DNA of 64,000 nucleotides from Veillonella tobetsuensis (GCF_001078375.1 NZ_DF967922.1:69080-133079); one strand, 5' to 3'. Counted from the stretch's first letter, positions 17,965 to 27,208 are shown. Notes: generated by a model from the sequence alone, not told the origin. Numbers and translations are program-made.

Positions 17965-17994
17965 TCCCAGCCCTTAGGGCTGGGGTTTCTTTTT
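17965..17994 (+). terminator. Intrinsic terminator in the symporter leader
   Basis: Perfect 8-bp GC-rich stem (17966-17973 with 17977-17984, loop TTA) followed by GTTTCTTTTT. It lies between the consensus promoter and the symporter gene, so either a short RNA of about 57 nt is made or the symporter is attenuated. Confidence 0.8.
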
Positions 17995-18031
17995 ATAGTC
18001 TCCGTAGTTTAGTTAGTAGAGAGGTGTTTTT

Positions 18032-19351
18032 ATGGCAGATCAAAATAACAAAAATGTTGATGCCTTAGCGCAAGAGATTACCTTGAAAAGTCGTGGTCAA
18101 GGTAAATTACGTCAATTTATATTATGGATGGGTGCGCTCATCATCGGCGCTATCTTAGGATGGCAACATATTCCAGTTCTTAATGATTTATTTAATTTCA
18201 TTGCTGCAGTATTTACGCATTTATTCCAATTCATTGCAATACCTACTGTATCACTAGCGGTTATTACCACATTGTCCATGTTGGGTGCTAAGAAGGATAC
18301 AGGCCGTATCTTTGGTCATGCTGTCACCTATACATTGTTAACAACAATTTGTGCAGCCGCTGTTGGTCTTGGTTTATTCCTTTGGATTGCGCCAGGTAAC
18401 TTACCACTTGATGTAATCGGTGCCGGTGCAGCGCAAGTGCCTGAAAAATTAGGTCACGTAACATATTATGACCATTTCTTATCCGTTATTCCTAACAATA
18501 TCTTGAAACCGTATTTAGAAGGTAACGTATTGTCCGTTATGTTCATTTCTGCTTCCGTTGGTTTAGCCTTTGCTTTCATGCCTCGTACACAGAATCGCGA
18601 AGCAGTGTTGAAGGTATTATTCGGACTACAAGAATTACTGTTCACATTGATCAAAGCATTACTCTATGTATTGCCAATTGGTATCCTTGCTTTTGCAGGT
18701 CAATTATCTGCTCAAATCGAAGCAGGCGTAATCGTTGGTGCCTTAGGTAAATACACGGCTGTAGTTATTGGTGGTAACTTGATTCAATTCTTTATCGTAA
18801 TTCCATTGTTCTTGTTATTCCGTGGTTTAAACCCAGTAGACGTATTCCGTAAAATGTCTCCGGCTGTAGCCGTTGCGTTGTTTACTAAATCTTCTGCAGC
18901 TACATTGCCTGTAACATTGGCGTCTGCTGAGGATAATTTGAAAGCTCATCCTGCAGTAGCTCGTTTCGTATTACCAATTTGTACAACAATTAATATGAAT
19001 GGTTGTGCCGCTTTCATCCTTGTAACATCTTTATTCGTAATGCAAAATGCAGGTATGGAATTAACGATTGGTACTATGGTAGCTTGGCTATTTATTGCAG
19101 TTCTTGCAGCCATTGGTAATGCTGGTGTTCCAATGGGATGTTACTTCTTAACATTGTCCTTGATGAGTTCCATTGGTGCTCCAATCGGCTTGCTTGGTAT
19201 TATCTTGCCAATTTATACGATTATCGACATGATTGAAACTGCTGAAAACGTATGGTCTGATGCATCTGTTTGTGCAATGGTTGACCATGATTTACAAGGT
19301 ACATTAAATGATTCTAGTGGCGATGATATGCCTCAATTCCAAGGTGCTTAA
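18032..19351 (+). CDS. Dicarboxylate/amino acid:cation symporter (DAACS family)
   Basis: A 439-residue inner-membrane carrier of the glutamate/aspartate/dicarboxylate:Na+ or H+ type. It has about eight hydrophobic segments, the serine-rich re-entrant loop TKSSAATLPVT (about 288-298), the NMNGCAAFI segment of TM7 (family NMDGT region) and the GNAGVPMGCYF segment of the second re-entrant loop. GAGAGGTG precedes the ATG. Regulated by a consensus promoter with palindrome and leader terminator. Substrate uncertain; the Asn-Met-Asn-Gly variant of the usual NMDGT is worth noting. Confidence 0.88.
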   Translation: MADQNNKNVDALAQEITLKSRGQGKLRQFILWMGALIIGAILGWQHIPVLNDLFNFIAAVFTHLFQFIAIPTVSLAVITTLSMLGAKKDTGRIFGHAVTYTLLTTICAAAVGLGLFLWIAPGNLPLDVIGAGAAQVPEKLGHVTYYDHFLSVIPNNILKPYLEGNVLSVMFISASVGLAFAFMPRTQNREAVLKVLFGLQELLFTLIKALLYVLPIGILAFAGQLSAQIEAGVIVGALGKYTAVVIGGNLIQFFIVIPLFLLFRGLNPVDVFRKMSPAVAVALFTKSSAATLPVTLASAEDNLKAHPAVARFVLPICTTINMNGCAAFILVTSLFVMQNAGMELTIGTMVAWLFIAVLAAIGNAGVPMGCYFLTLSLMSSIGAPIGLLGIILPIYTIIDMIETAENVWSDASVCAMVDHDLQGTLNDSSGDDMPQFQGA

Positions 19352-19382
19352 GTTGTACTACGAAATATCATAATATATTTTG

Positions 19383-19418
19383 ATAGGTTATCTCCTAAAC
19401 CGGAGGTAACCTATTTTT
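19383..19418 (+). terminator. Terminator after symporter gene
   Basis: 13-bp stem (19383-19395 with 19402-19414, one T-G wobble, 6-nt loop) followed by TTTTT. Confidence 0.88.
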
Positions 19419-19510
19419 GATTTTCCTATGTAGTAAAGTTTTAGATTTATGTGATTAATACTATTATATTGAAAACGATAGTTGGTATAATTAAGAAAAG
19501 GAGGATTGCT

Positions 19511-20134
19511 ATGGACAGAAAACTAATGAAATTTTTAAGTAACCGTGAACCACAAGTAACTACAGATATTGATGTTATAACTGCTGCTGTAGCAGTACCC
19601 TTATTAGAAGTTGATGGTGAAGATCATATTGTATTCACTGTGCGTAGCCACCAACTACGAAGACAACCTGGCGAAATTAGTTTTCCCGGTGGGCACTGTG
19701 AAAGTACCGATAAGACCGGTGCTGATGCGGCTATTAGAGAGTGCTCGGAAGAACTTGGTATAGCTATTGAACAGATTGAGTTATTAGGTCCTTTAGATTG
19801 TTTAGTGTCGGCCATTGGTGTTAAACTACATGCCGTAGTAGTTCGATTACATACATCAGAGTTTAATCCTAATAATGCTGAGGTAGGAGAAATCTTTACA
19901 GTACCATTATCGTATTTGCTCAAAATGGAACCTACTGTGGGGCATTTAGATATTGGCACAAAGCCATTGCGAGATTTTCCATTTGACCTTCTGGAAGGAT
20001 ATCAGATTGATTGGAAAATTCGTCAAAATTATTCCGTATATTTTTATCCCTATAAGACATATACGATATGGGGATTAACAGGTAGGGTATTGAAAAATTT
20101 CCTAGATTTATATCGTCAAGGTAATACTATATAA
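19511..20134 (+). CDS. Nudix hydrolase, CoA pyrophosphatase-like
   Basis: A 207-residue hydrolase of nucleoside diphosphate derivatives. The Nudix box is recognisable as FPGGHCESTDKTGADAAIRE followed by CSEELG, preceded by the RRQPGEISFPGGH segment typical of CoA pyrophosphatases (NudL/YeaB type). The start at 19511 is placed by AAAGGAGG 8 nt upstream. One base separates its stop from the following CobT-like gene, implying translational coupling. Role in CoA turnover is family knowledge, not shown here. Confidence 0.85.
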   Translation: MDRKLMKFLSNREPQVTTDIDVITAAVAVPLLEVDGEDHIVFTVRSHQLRRQPGEISFPGGHCESTDKTGADAAIRECSEELGIAIEQIELLGPLDCLVSAIGVKLHAVVVRLHTSEFNPNNAEVGEIFTVPLSYLLKMEPTVGHLDIGTKPLRDFPFDLLEGYQIDWKIRQNYSVYFYPYKTYTIWGLTGRVLKNFLDLYRQGNTI

Positions 20135-20135
20135 A

Positions 20136-21173
20136 ATGAAAGATAACGAAATAACTTCATTTGATAAAGAATTGAATAAATTCCTCCAATCTAAGTGTCT
20201 AATACCTGGTGGCCTTGGTTTATGGGAAACCTATTTTCGTAAAATTTGTACGGCTTGGGGCCGTATCGATAGTGAAATTAGACCTCAGCACATCATATTT
20301 TCCGCCGATAATGGGTGCAATATGGAAGGTTATGTAGGCTATAACTATGAGGTAACGCAAAAGCAGTCTCGTAATATGTTGCTCGGTCGTTCATCGGCGA
20401 CGCAATTTTGTAACTTTAATAACATTCCTTATGAGGTTGTTGATGTAGGCATTGCCTCAGATGATGGCATCGGAGTGAATCGCAAGGTCGCAAAGGGGAC
20501 AAAGAATATATTAAACCACCCTGCTATGACTGAGGATGAATTTAATAGTGCCTTTCAATCTGGCTATGAACGAGTTGAACATTATGTAAAGCAAGGGATA
20601 AATCTTTTTTCCTTTGGTGAAATGGGACTTGGTAATACGACGACTTCTGCTTGTGTTTTGTCTACCTTAACTGGAGCTGATCCCACTGAAACTGTAGGTC
20701 CTGGTTCTTGGCCTGATAAACCAGATTTGATGAAGCGTAAAATTGATTTTGTGCGCGCTGTATTAGATAAGCATAAGGCTAATATTGTTTCTGAAAGTGA
20801 GCCTGACCGAGTTCGTAAAATTGTAGCCCATGTAGGGGGCTTTGATATTGCTGCTATTCTTGGAGCTATGTTAGCTTGTGTTGATTTTAAAAAGCCCTTT
20901 ATTATTGATGGCTTTATTACAGCTGTAGCAGCAGCTTGTGCGGTACATATGAATGATCGTGTTAAGGATTATGCATTGCCATCTCATAACTCTCGAGAAA
21001 AAGGCATAGAGCTAGCTTTAGTTGAGGTAGATATTACACAAGACATGGTTCCTATTCAAGCCCACATGTCGATGGGGGAAGGGACAGGAGCTATCTTAAT
21101 GGTTCAAATATTGAAAACGACACAGCATATGTTTGTAAACGTTGGGACCTTTGCAGATTTGATGAAATTATAA
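20136..21173 (+). CDS. CobT-like nicotinate-nucleotide phosphoribosyltransferase (paralogue 1)
   Basis: A 345-residue relative of CobT, which activates the lower-ligand base of cobamides by transferring phosphoribose from nicotinate mononucleotide. Conserved features: SADNG (near 50) in place of the usual DHG, the GEMGLGNTTTSA loop, a diverged VGPGSWPD where CobT has a GRGTG-type motif, and MGEGTGA containing the Glu that aligns with the catalytic Glu of Salmonella CobT. It is homologous along its length to a gene inside the microcompartment locus (32696-33703). Phenol-activating ArsA/ArsB enzymes of Negativicutes are CobT relatives, so a phenolic lower ligand is possible. Coupled to the Nudix gene. 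Confidence 0.82.
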   Translation: MKDNEITSFDKELNKFLQSKCLIPGGLGLWETYFRKICTAWGRIDSEIRPQHIIFSADNGCNMEGYVGYNYEVTQKQSRNMLLGRSSATQFCNFNNIPYEVVDVGIASDDGIGVNRKVAKGTKNILNHPAMTEDEFNSAFQSGYERVEHYVKQGINLFSFGEMGLGNTTTSACVLSTLTGADPTETVGPGSWPDKPDLMKRKIDFVRAVLDKHKANIVSESEPDRVRKIVAHVGGFDIAAILGAMLACVDFKKPFIIDGFITAVAAACAVHMNDRVKDYALPSHNSREKGIELALVEVDITQDMVPIQAHMSMGEGTGAILMVQILKTTQHMFVNVGTFADLMKL

Positions 21174-21182
21174 GGAGAAAGA

Positions 21183-22496
21183 ATGAAAATAAATAAATAC
21201 TTTGATATACATTTTGAGCGAGCTGATGATGCAACTATCGCTAAAAGGTTAATAGGCGGGGCTAAGATTAAGGGACCTGCTTTGGTTATCCTGATCCTCT
21301 CCATGTTTATTGCCTCTATTGGGTTGAATATGAATAGTACGGCAGTTGTTATTGGTGCTATGCTTATATCGCCGTTGATGGGACCTATTTTAGCAATTGG
21401 TTTTGGCTTCGCTACGCTTAATTTTACAGTTGTGAAGAGTGGTATTTTAAGATTGTCCTTACAGATTACGATTGCTGTTTTGGCATCTGCTTTATATTTT
21501 TATATTTCTCCCGTTCAGGCGGCTACATCTGAACTATTAGCGCGTACAGAACCGAATATTTTTGATGTATTCATTGCTATATTTGGTGGGTTAGCTGGGA
21601 TTATTGGGCAAACGCGTAAGACCTTAGATAATGTTATACCAGGTGTTGCGATTGCGACTGCACTTATGCCACCACTATGTACGGCAGGATATGGACTGGC
21701 TAATGGAAATTGGCAATATTTCTTTGGGGCTAGCTATTTATTCTTTATAAATGCATTCTTCATCTTCTTTGCATCTTTTATTGTTTTAAAGGGTGTATAT
21801 AGTTTGCCGTTCCATAAACAAGCAGAAGAGGTTAATCGTCGTAACCAGCTAATATTTCTCGTGATTGGTCTTATTATGGCTATACCAAGTATTTATGCAG
21901 GCTATGATATGACCATCAAGTATTCTGAGTCAAATCATATGGAGCAGTTTATTAAGAATGATATTAATCAAGAGGGACGTCGACAAGTGATTGATTATTC
22001 ATTGGATCAAACGAATAAGCTAGTAGACATAGTAGTTATAGGAGCTCCTGTGACTTCAGAGGAGCAAGCCCAGTTGGATGACAAGTTACAGAAAGATGAG
22101 TACTTGCAGCCTTATACATTACGATTTGTTAATAGCGTAGATGAGAAAAAATCTACTATGGATAAGACGAACTTGAATAAATCTTCAGAGAATCTTGAAA
22201 CATATAAAAACTTGAGTAATCTGTACCAGCCGACTTATCAAATAGTAAGTGAAACTATAAATACTATGAAAACGACAGAAGCTGAAGCAAAGGCGTTATT
22301 CCCGTTTGTAAGCAAAGTGGAAGGTATGCCTTTGATAGATAATCTAGAAAAGCCTAAAGCGAGTCGCTATATGGTGATTATCCATACCACGTCCACTGTA
22401 TCTGATGCAGATTCGGAACGAATAAAAGCTTGGTTAGAAGCTAAATTATTAGCACCTGTAACTATTTCTATCGAGCAAACAACGTCAACTCTATAA
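21183..22496 (+). CDS. DUF389 family membrane protein
   Basis: A 437-residue protein with about six hydrophobic segments in residues 30-250, including the GLNMNSTAVVIGAMLISPLMGP-type motif that defines DUF389, followed by a soluble C-terminal region of about 190 residues. Function unknown. AAGGAG lies 5 nt upstream of the ATG and only 9 nt separate it from the CobT-like gene, so Nudix-CobT-like-DUF389 form an operon. Confidence 0.85.
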   Translation: MKINKYFDIHFERADDATIAKRLIGGAKIKGPALVILILSMFIASIGLNMNSTAVVIGAMLISPLMGPILAIGFGFATLNFTVVKSGILRLSLQITIAVLASALYFYISPVQAATSELLARTEPNIFDVFIAIFGGLAGIIGQTRKTLDNVIPGVAIATALMPPLCTAGYGLANGNWQYFFGASYLFFINAFFIFFASFIVLKGVYSLPFHKQAEEVNRRNQLIFLVIGLIMAIPSIYAGYDMTIKYSESNHMEQFIKNDINQEGRRQVIDYSLDQTNKLVDIVVIGAPVTSEEQAQLDDKLQKDEYLQPYTLRFVNSVDEKKSTMDKTNLNKSSENLETYKNLSNLYQPTYQIVSETINTMKTTEAEAKALFPFVSKVEGMPLIDNLEKPKASRYMVIIHTTSTVSDADSERIKAWLEAKLLAPVTISIEQTTSTL

Positions 22497-22547
22497 GTTG
22501 ATTTTTTGATTTTGATTATATTGTTTATTATATAGAGTGACATTTAT

Positions 22548-22621
22548 AACGGTACTAAGTTTGATTTTAGCTATTAGGTATATTACCTAGTAGTACGGAG
22601 AATCGTCTTAGTACCGTTTTT
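22548..22621 (+). terminator. Branched hairpin terminator after DUF389 gene
   Basis: Outer 12-bp stem (22548-22559 with 22607-22618) enclosing a small 6-bp hairpin (22575-22580 with 22584-22589), ending in TTTTT. The left arm can also pair with TAGTAC at 22591-22596, so two folds compete. Confidence 0.7.
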
Positions 22622-22672
22622 ATGTATCTGATAAAAATACCTTTTCAAGACATAACTCTATAGATACGAAAA

Positions 22673-22705
22673 GGGCGTAACACCAATGGTGTTACGCCTT
22701 TTTTA
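22673..22705. terminator. Bidirectional terminator between DUF389 and pocR
   Basis: 11-bp stem (22674-22684 with 22688-22698, loop AAT) flanked by A-rich sequence on the left and T-rich on the right; it can end both converging transcripts and lies 6 nt beyond the pocR stop. Confidence 0.88.
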
Positions 22706-22710
22706 GTAAA

Positions 22711-23601
22711 TCAAGCATCAATAGGTTTAGCATATTTTTTTCTATACGAATGAGGTGTTTCTGTAGTAGCCATTTTAAATATTTTACAGAAGTAGCTAGT
22801 TCTATTATACCCCAATGTTTTACTGATCTGGTTGACTGTTAACTGGGAGTAGACTAATAATTTTTTAGCCTCTTGCATGCGTAGCAACGTAATATATTGC
22901 ATTACTGAAAGGCCTGTATCATCTTTAAAAATCTTAGAGAAGTATGACTCACTTAAATGAATATGATCCGCAATTCTTCTGAGCGATACTCGTTTGCTCA
23001 AGTTTTTTTCTATATACAATATAGCTTTTCTAATTTCTGGACGATTAATAGGTTGTTCAGACTCAATGAAGTCAGGTAACTGTTCATATGGTAGTTCTTC
23101 TGCCACTAAATCATTGAATGGAAAGTAATGTTCTACTAAGATTCGTAAAACTTTTGTAGCGCTATAAATTTGTTCAGCCGTAAGAGTTGGTAATGCCTGG
23201 TATAAGGCGCGAAGCTTAGTATCCTCGTGCCAATCTGTTTGTGTAGGTAAAATTGGTTTAATTGTAGTATCCTCTGTTTTTGTTTGACCGGCCATGATAA
23301 ATCCTAAAATACCTCCATCCTTCATTACTGGTACAGAAAAGTCTATAAGCCCCATATGACAACGATAAGGACAAGAGGATAGCTCCTTTGTGGCATCTAG
23401 TCCACCATACAAGTCACATTGATTGCATCGCTTCGCATAGATTGGGTTACGACGCACAACCTTACAGAAGGGGGAAAAGTTATATTCTTGAGATAATACT
23501 TTTCCACGATTATTGACGAATATTGCTGCGATTTTTGTAATATTAGTGAAATCACGCATGACTTCATTGATAAGTTTTGTATCTTCTTTACTGCAAATCA
23601 T
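22711..23601 (-). CDS. pocR: PocR-type AraC family transcription regulator
   Basis: A 296-residue activator. Residues 5-170 form a PocR sensory domain with cysteines at 46, 59, 62, 77 and 81 (C-x2-C and C-x3-C spacing, possibly a metal or redox site). Residues 190-290 are a double helix-turn-helix AraC domain ending in the GYNRTSYFCKIFK and TPHSYRK motifs. GGAGG lies 9 nt upstream of the ATG. It is divergent to the pdu operon across about 500 bp, the same arrangement in which PocR controls pdu and cob in Salmonella with propanediol as inducer; the ligand here is inferred. Confidence 0.9.
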   Translation of the reverse strand: MICSKEDTKLINEVMRDFTNITKIAAIFVNNRGKVLSQEYNFSPFCKVVRRNPIYAKRCNQCDLYGGLDATKELSSCPYRCHMGLIDFSVPVMKDGGILGFIMAGQTKTEDTTIKPILPTQTDWHEDTKLRALYQALPTLTAEQIYSATKVLRILVEHYFPFNDLVAEELPYEQLPDFIESEQPINRPEIRKAILYIEKNLSKRVSLRRIADHIHLSESYFSKIFKDDTGLSVMQYITLLRMQEAKKLLVYSQLTVNQISKTLGYNRTSYFCKIFKMATTETPHSYRKKYAKPIDA

Positions 23602-24104
23602 AATCTAACCTCCAATCACAAATGTGTTAAGAGGTCTAGTAAGTTCACCGCTATAATAGAGTAGCTTGTTCTCTATTTAGTGGACAGACTCTAAACCTGA
23701 AAAAGAGAAAAGTGATATATCACCTAAAATTCATATACTTATAACTTTGCGTTATTACTGATACATATTCGGCTGTGCATGTATAAGTATAACAGGATTG
23801 TAGTATTTTGATAATAGGAAAATCGCATTTTACAAATATACATAAAAATGTTGTATAGCAAAATTTTTATAATAAGAGTAGATAAAACCTTTGTTTAACA
23901 ATGATTTAGAAAGGATTGAGTCCGATGGATAGTGACTGAATAGCAAAGCATGCTCTATAAAAATATATGGTGTACAGGAAATAGTTGTATATATATGAAT
24001 AGAAAATGAAGCGATAAAAAGTGAATGGAACAATTATGGCGATATAAAGAAATAATACAATATCCCTGTACCAAGATGCTTTCATTACATGTATGGAGGT
24101 TATT
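23602..24104. promoter_or_regulatory. pocR-pdu divergent control region
   Basis: About 500 bp without a gene. Visible elements: a 12-bp perfect palindrome GTGATATATCAC (23712-23723); an inverted pair TATACTTATA (23734-23743) and TATAAGTATA (23782-23791); a TATAAT hexamer at 23868-23873 without a matching -35, as expected for an activator-dependent promoter. These are candidate PocR or global-regulator sites. No cobalamin riboswitch fold was recognised. Confidence 0.45.
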
Positions 24105-24806
24105 ATGGCGACAACATGTGGATTAACTGAATTTGTAGGGACTAGTAAAACTGGTGATACTATTGGTCTCGTAATTGCTAACGTAGATCAACAAGTATTA
24201 GATGCGATGAAACTAAAGAAAAAATATCGTTCCATCGGTATTTTAGGTGCTCGTACTGGTGCAGGCCCACACATTATGGCTGCTGATGAAGCAGTAAAAG
24301 CAACCAATACTGAAATTGTTAGCATTGAATTACCTCGTGATACTAAAGGTGGCGCCGGTCACGGTTCTCTTATCATCTTTGGTGGTGACGATGTATCCGA
24401 TGTAAAACGCGCTATTGAAGTAGCATTAGCTGAAGTGGAACGCACCTTTGGCGATGTATACGCAAACGATGCTGGTCATCTGGAACTTCAATATACAGCA
24501 CGCGCTAGTCATGCAGTAAATGCAGCATTTGGCGCTCCTGAAGGTAAAGCCTTTGGCCTTATCGTAGGTGCTCCAGCAGCGATTGGCGTAGTTATGGCCG
24601 ATGTAGCTGTTAAATCTGCAAACGTTGATGTAATTGGTTATGCATCTCCTTCTGCAGGCACAAGCAATTCTAACGAAGTTATTTTACAGATTTCTGGCGA
24701 TTCTGGGGCTGTACGACAAGCAGTTATCTCTGCTCGTGAAGTTGGTAAACAATTGCTCGGTACGATGGGTGACGAACCAGTGAACGGAGCCCCTTCCTAT
24801 ATCTAA
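24105..24806 (+). CDS. pduB: Trimeric microcompartment shell protein, PduB' form
   Basis: A 233-residue shell protein with two fused BMC domains, forming pseudohexameric trimers. It begins almost directly in the first domain (GDTIGLVIANVDQQV) and ends with the second (EVILQISGDSGAVRQAV). It lacks the N-terminal extension present in the second copy at 34032, so it corresponds in length to the short PduB' isoform of Salmonella. The start at 24105 has GGAGG 6 nt upstream. First gene of the operon, ahead of the dehydratase genes, which is unusual as pduA normally comes first. Confidence 0.93.
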   Translation: MATTCGLTEFVGTSKTGDTIGLVIANVDQQVLDAMKLKKKYRSIGILGARTGAGPHIMAADEAVKATNTEIVSIELPRDTKGGAGHGSLIIFGGDDVSDVKRAIEVALAEVERTFGDVYANDAGHLELQYTARASHAVNAAFGAPEGKAFGLIVGAPAAIGVVMADVAVKSANVDVIGYASPSAGTSNSNEVILQISGDSGAVRQAVISAREVGKQLLGTMGDEPVNGAPSYI

Positions 24807-24827
24807 TCTGAAAGGATGGTATGCCCT

Positions 24828-26489
24828 ATGAAATCAAAACGTTTTGAAGTATTAAGTCAACGTCCTGTCAATCAGGATGGTTATGTAAAGGAATGGGTAG
24901 AGGAAGGTTTTATAGCCATGGAATCTCCTCAAGATCCAAAGCCTAGCCTCAAAATCGAAGGCGGTCGCATCATGGAACTCGATGGTAAACGCCGCGAAGA
25001 CTTTGATCTTATTGATACATTTATTGCTAATTACGGTATTGTTCTCGATGGTGCTGAACAAGCAATGGCAAAGGATTCAAAAGAAATTGCCAATATGATG
25101 CTTACACCTTCAGTACCTCGTGAAGAAATCGTTAAAATATGTAAATCCATTACACCAGCGAAAATGCTAGAAGTTGTTTCTTGCATGAACGTTGTTGAAA
25201 TGATGCAATGTATGCAAAAAATGCGCGCTCGTCGTACAATGGCCAACCAAGCCCACGTAACGAACGTAAACGATAACCCAGTACAAATCGCAGCAGATGC
25301 TGCTGAAGGTGCACTTCGTGGTTTCGCTGAAGAAGAAACTACAGTAGCTGTTGCTCGTTATGCACCACTTAATGCGATTAGCTTGCTAGTAGGTTCTCAA
25401 TGCGGTCGACCAGGTGTATTGACTCAATGCTCCTTGGAAGAAGCAACAGAATTAGAACTTGGTATGCGTGGCTTCACAGCATATGCAGAAACAATTTCCG
25501 TATATGGTACAGAAGACGTATTTACCGATGGTGATGATACCCCTTGGTCTAAAGGATTCCTCGCATCTGCTTATGCATCTCGTGGTCTTAAAATGCGCTT
25601 CACCTCTGGTACAGGTTCTGAAGTACAAATGGGCCAAGCAGAAGGTAAATCTATGTTGTACCTTGAAATCCGTTGCCTATACATCACAAAAGGCGCTGGC
25701 GTACAAGGTATCCAAAATGGTTCTGTAAGCTGTATCGGTATTCCAGCAGCCGTACCTTCTGGTATCCGTGCTGTATTAGCAGAAAACCTTGTAGCAGCTA
25801 TGCTCGACCTTGAATGTGCATCTAGTAATGACCAAACATTCAGTCACTCCGACTTGCGCAGAACAGCTCGTACATTGATGCAATTTGCGCCTGGTACTGA
25901 CTTTATCTGTTCCGGTTACAGTTCTACACCAAACTACGACAACATGTTTGCTGGTTCCAACTGGGATGCAGAGGACTATGATGACTGGACAGTTATCCAA
26001 CGTGACCTTAAGGTAAATGGCGGTCTTATCCCTGCTCGCGAAGAAGAAGTAGTAGCAGTTCGTAATAAAGCGGCTCGTGCACTACAAGCTTTGTTCAAAG
26101 CATTAGGTTTGCCTCCGATTACAGATCAAGAGGTAGAGGCTGCTACTTATGCGAACGGTTCTAAAGATATGCCTCCTCGCGATAAGGTTGCAGATATTAA
26201 AGCTGCACAAGACTTGTTGAATCGCGGTGTGACAGGTGTTGACTTTGTAAAAGGCTTAGCTAAAGAAGGTCATACTGATGTAGCGCAAAGTATCTTGAAC
26301 CTATTAAAACAAAAAATTTCCGGCGATTACTTACAAACATCGGCCATCTTTGACCGTGATTTCAACGTTATCTCCGCGATTAACAATAGAAATGACTATC
26401 AAGGTGTTGGCACAGGTTATCGTGTGGAAGGTGAAGATTGGGAACGCATTAAAGATATTCCAAACGCCATTGATCCACGGGATATATAA
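24828..26489 (+). CDS. pduC: B12-dependent diol dehydratase large subunit
   Basis: Alpha subunit of the adenosylcobamide-dependent enzyme converting 1,2-propanediol to propionaldehyde (or glycerol to 3-hydroxypropionaldehyde). The 553-residue protein begins MKSKRFEVLSQRPVNQDG like known PduC and shows EGFIAMESPQDPKPS, SSNDQTFSHSDLRRTAR and FICSGYSSTPNYDNMF, all conserved in the barrel that binds substrate and cobamide. Start 24828 is preferred over an in-frame ATG at 24816 by homology, though the Shine-Dalgarno distance is long. Diol and glycerol dehydratases are hard to separate by eye; the Pdu context favours the diol. Confidence 0.95.
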   Translation: MKSKRFEVLSQRPVNQDGYVKEWVEEGFIAMESPQDPKPSLKIEGGRIMELDGKRREDFDLIDTFIANYGIVLDGAEQAMAKDSKEIANMMLTPSVPREEIVKICKSITPAKMLEVVSCMNVVEMMQCMQKMRARRTMANQAHVTNVNDNPVQIAADAAEGALRGFAEEETTVAVARYAPLNAISLLVGSQCGRPGVLTQCSLEEATELELGMRGFTAYAETISVYGTEDVFTDGDDTPWSKGFLASAYASRGLKMRFTSGTGSEVQMGQAEGKSMLYLEIRCLYITKGAGVQGIQNGSVSCIGIPAAVPSGIRAVLAENLVAAMLDLECASSNDQTFSHSDLRRTARTLMQFAPGTDFICSGYSSTPNYDNMFAGSNWDAEDYDDWTVIQRDLKVNGGLIPAREEEVVAVRNKAARALQALFKALGLPPITDQEVEAATYANGSKDMPPRDKVADIKAAQDLLNRGVTGVDFVKGLAKEGHTDVAQSILNLLKQKISGDYLQTSAIFDRDFNVISAINNRNDYQGVGTGYRVEGEDWERIKDIPNAIDPRDI

Positions 26490-26501
26490 GGAGGTGTCAT
26501 G

Positions 26502-27197
26502 ATGGCTGAAATTAACAGAGATGTATTACGTTCTATTATCCTAGACGTTTTACAAGAAATGGGTGGTGTTCATGAAGCACCACAATTCAAGGCTAGTGCT
26601 GGTAAAAGCACAACACCAAGTGCGGCTCCTAGACATGAAGATCCAACTGGTGACGATAGCTGGCTCCAAACTGGTGGCCCTGCACAACCTGGCACAAGCG
26701 CAGATGAAGTGGTTATTGCTATTGGCCCCGCCTTTGGACGTAGTCAACGACAAACTATCGTTGGTGTACCGCATCAAGAGGTAATTCGCCAAGTAGTAGC
26801 TGGCATTGAAGAAGAAGGATTAAAGGCTCGTGTGATTCGTGTATATCGCTCCTCTGACGTAGCAGCTGTAGCTGTTGAAGGCGATTCTATTTCTGGATCT
26901 GGCGTATGTATCGGTATTCAATCTAAAGGTACAACCTTGATTCACCAACGGGACTTACAACCACTTTCAAATTTGGAATTATTCCCTCAAGCACCGTTAT
27001 TAACAGCTGAAACCTACCGCGCTATCGGTAAAAATGCTGCTAAATATGCGAAGGGCGAATCCCCAACACCAGTACCAACCTTGAACGATCAAATGGCTCG
27101 TCCAAAATACCAAGCATTATCTGCATTGCTACACATTAAAGAAACTAAGCATGTAGTAAAAGGTAAGCCGGCTGATGAAGTTCGTGTCACTGTATAA
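26502..27197 (+). CDS. pduD: Diol dehydratase medium subunit
   Basis: Beta subunit of the diol dehydratase. The 231-residue protein has an N-terminal amphipathic helix ([17 protein letters not shown], residues 4-20) of the type that targets PduD into the microcompartment, a Ser/Thr/Pro-rich linker to about 65, and the core beginning [25 protein letters not shown] lies before two adjacent ATGs; the second (26502) has the better spacing. Located 12 nt after pduC. Confidence 0.94.
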   Translation: MAEINRDVLRSIILDVLQEMGGVHEAPQFKASAGKSTTPSAAPRHEDPTGDDSWLQTGGPAQPGTSADEVVIAIGPAFGRSQRQTIVGVPHQEVIRQVVAGIEEEGLKARVIRVYRSSDVAAVAVEGDSISGSGVCIGIQSKGTTLIHQRDLQPLSNLELFPQAPLLTAETYRAIGKNAAKYAKGESPTPVPTLNDQMARPKYQALSALLHIKETKHVVKGKPADEVRVTV

Positions 27198-27208
27198 GGA
27201 GGTTTACT

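Noticed and set aside
18001-18031. tRNA-like stretch (CCGTAGTTTAGTTAGTAGAG) before the symporter gene
   Set aside because: Looks like an acceptor/D-arm but lacks the GG of the D-loop, an anticodon arm and a T-arm; the symporter ATG follows at once.
23602-24104. Cobalamin riboswitch upstream of the pdu operon
   Set aside because: Searched by eye for the B12-box and surrounding helices; no convincing match found.
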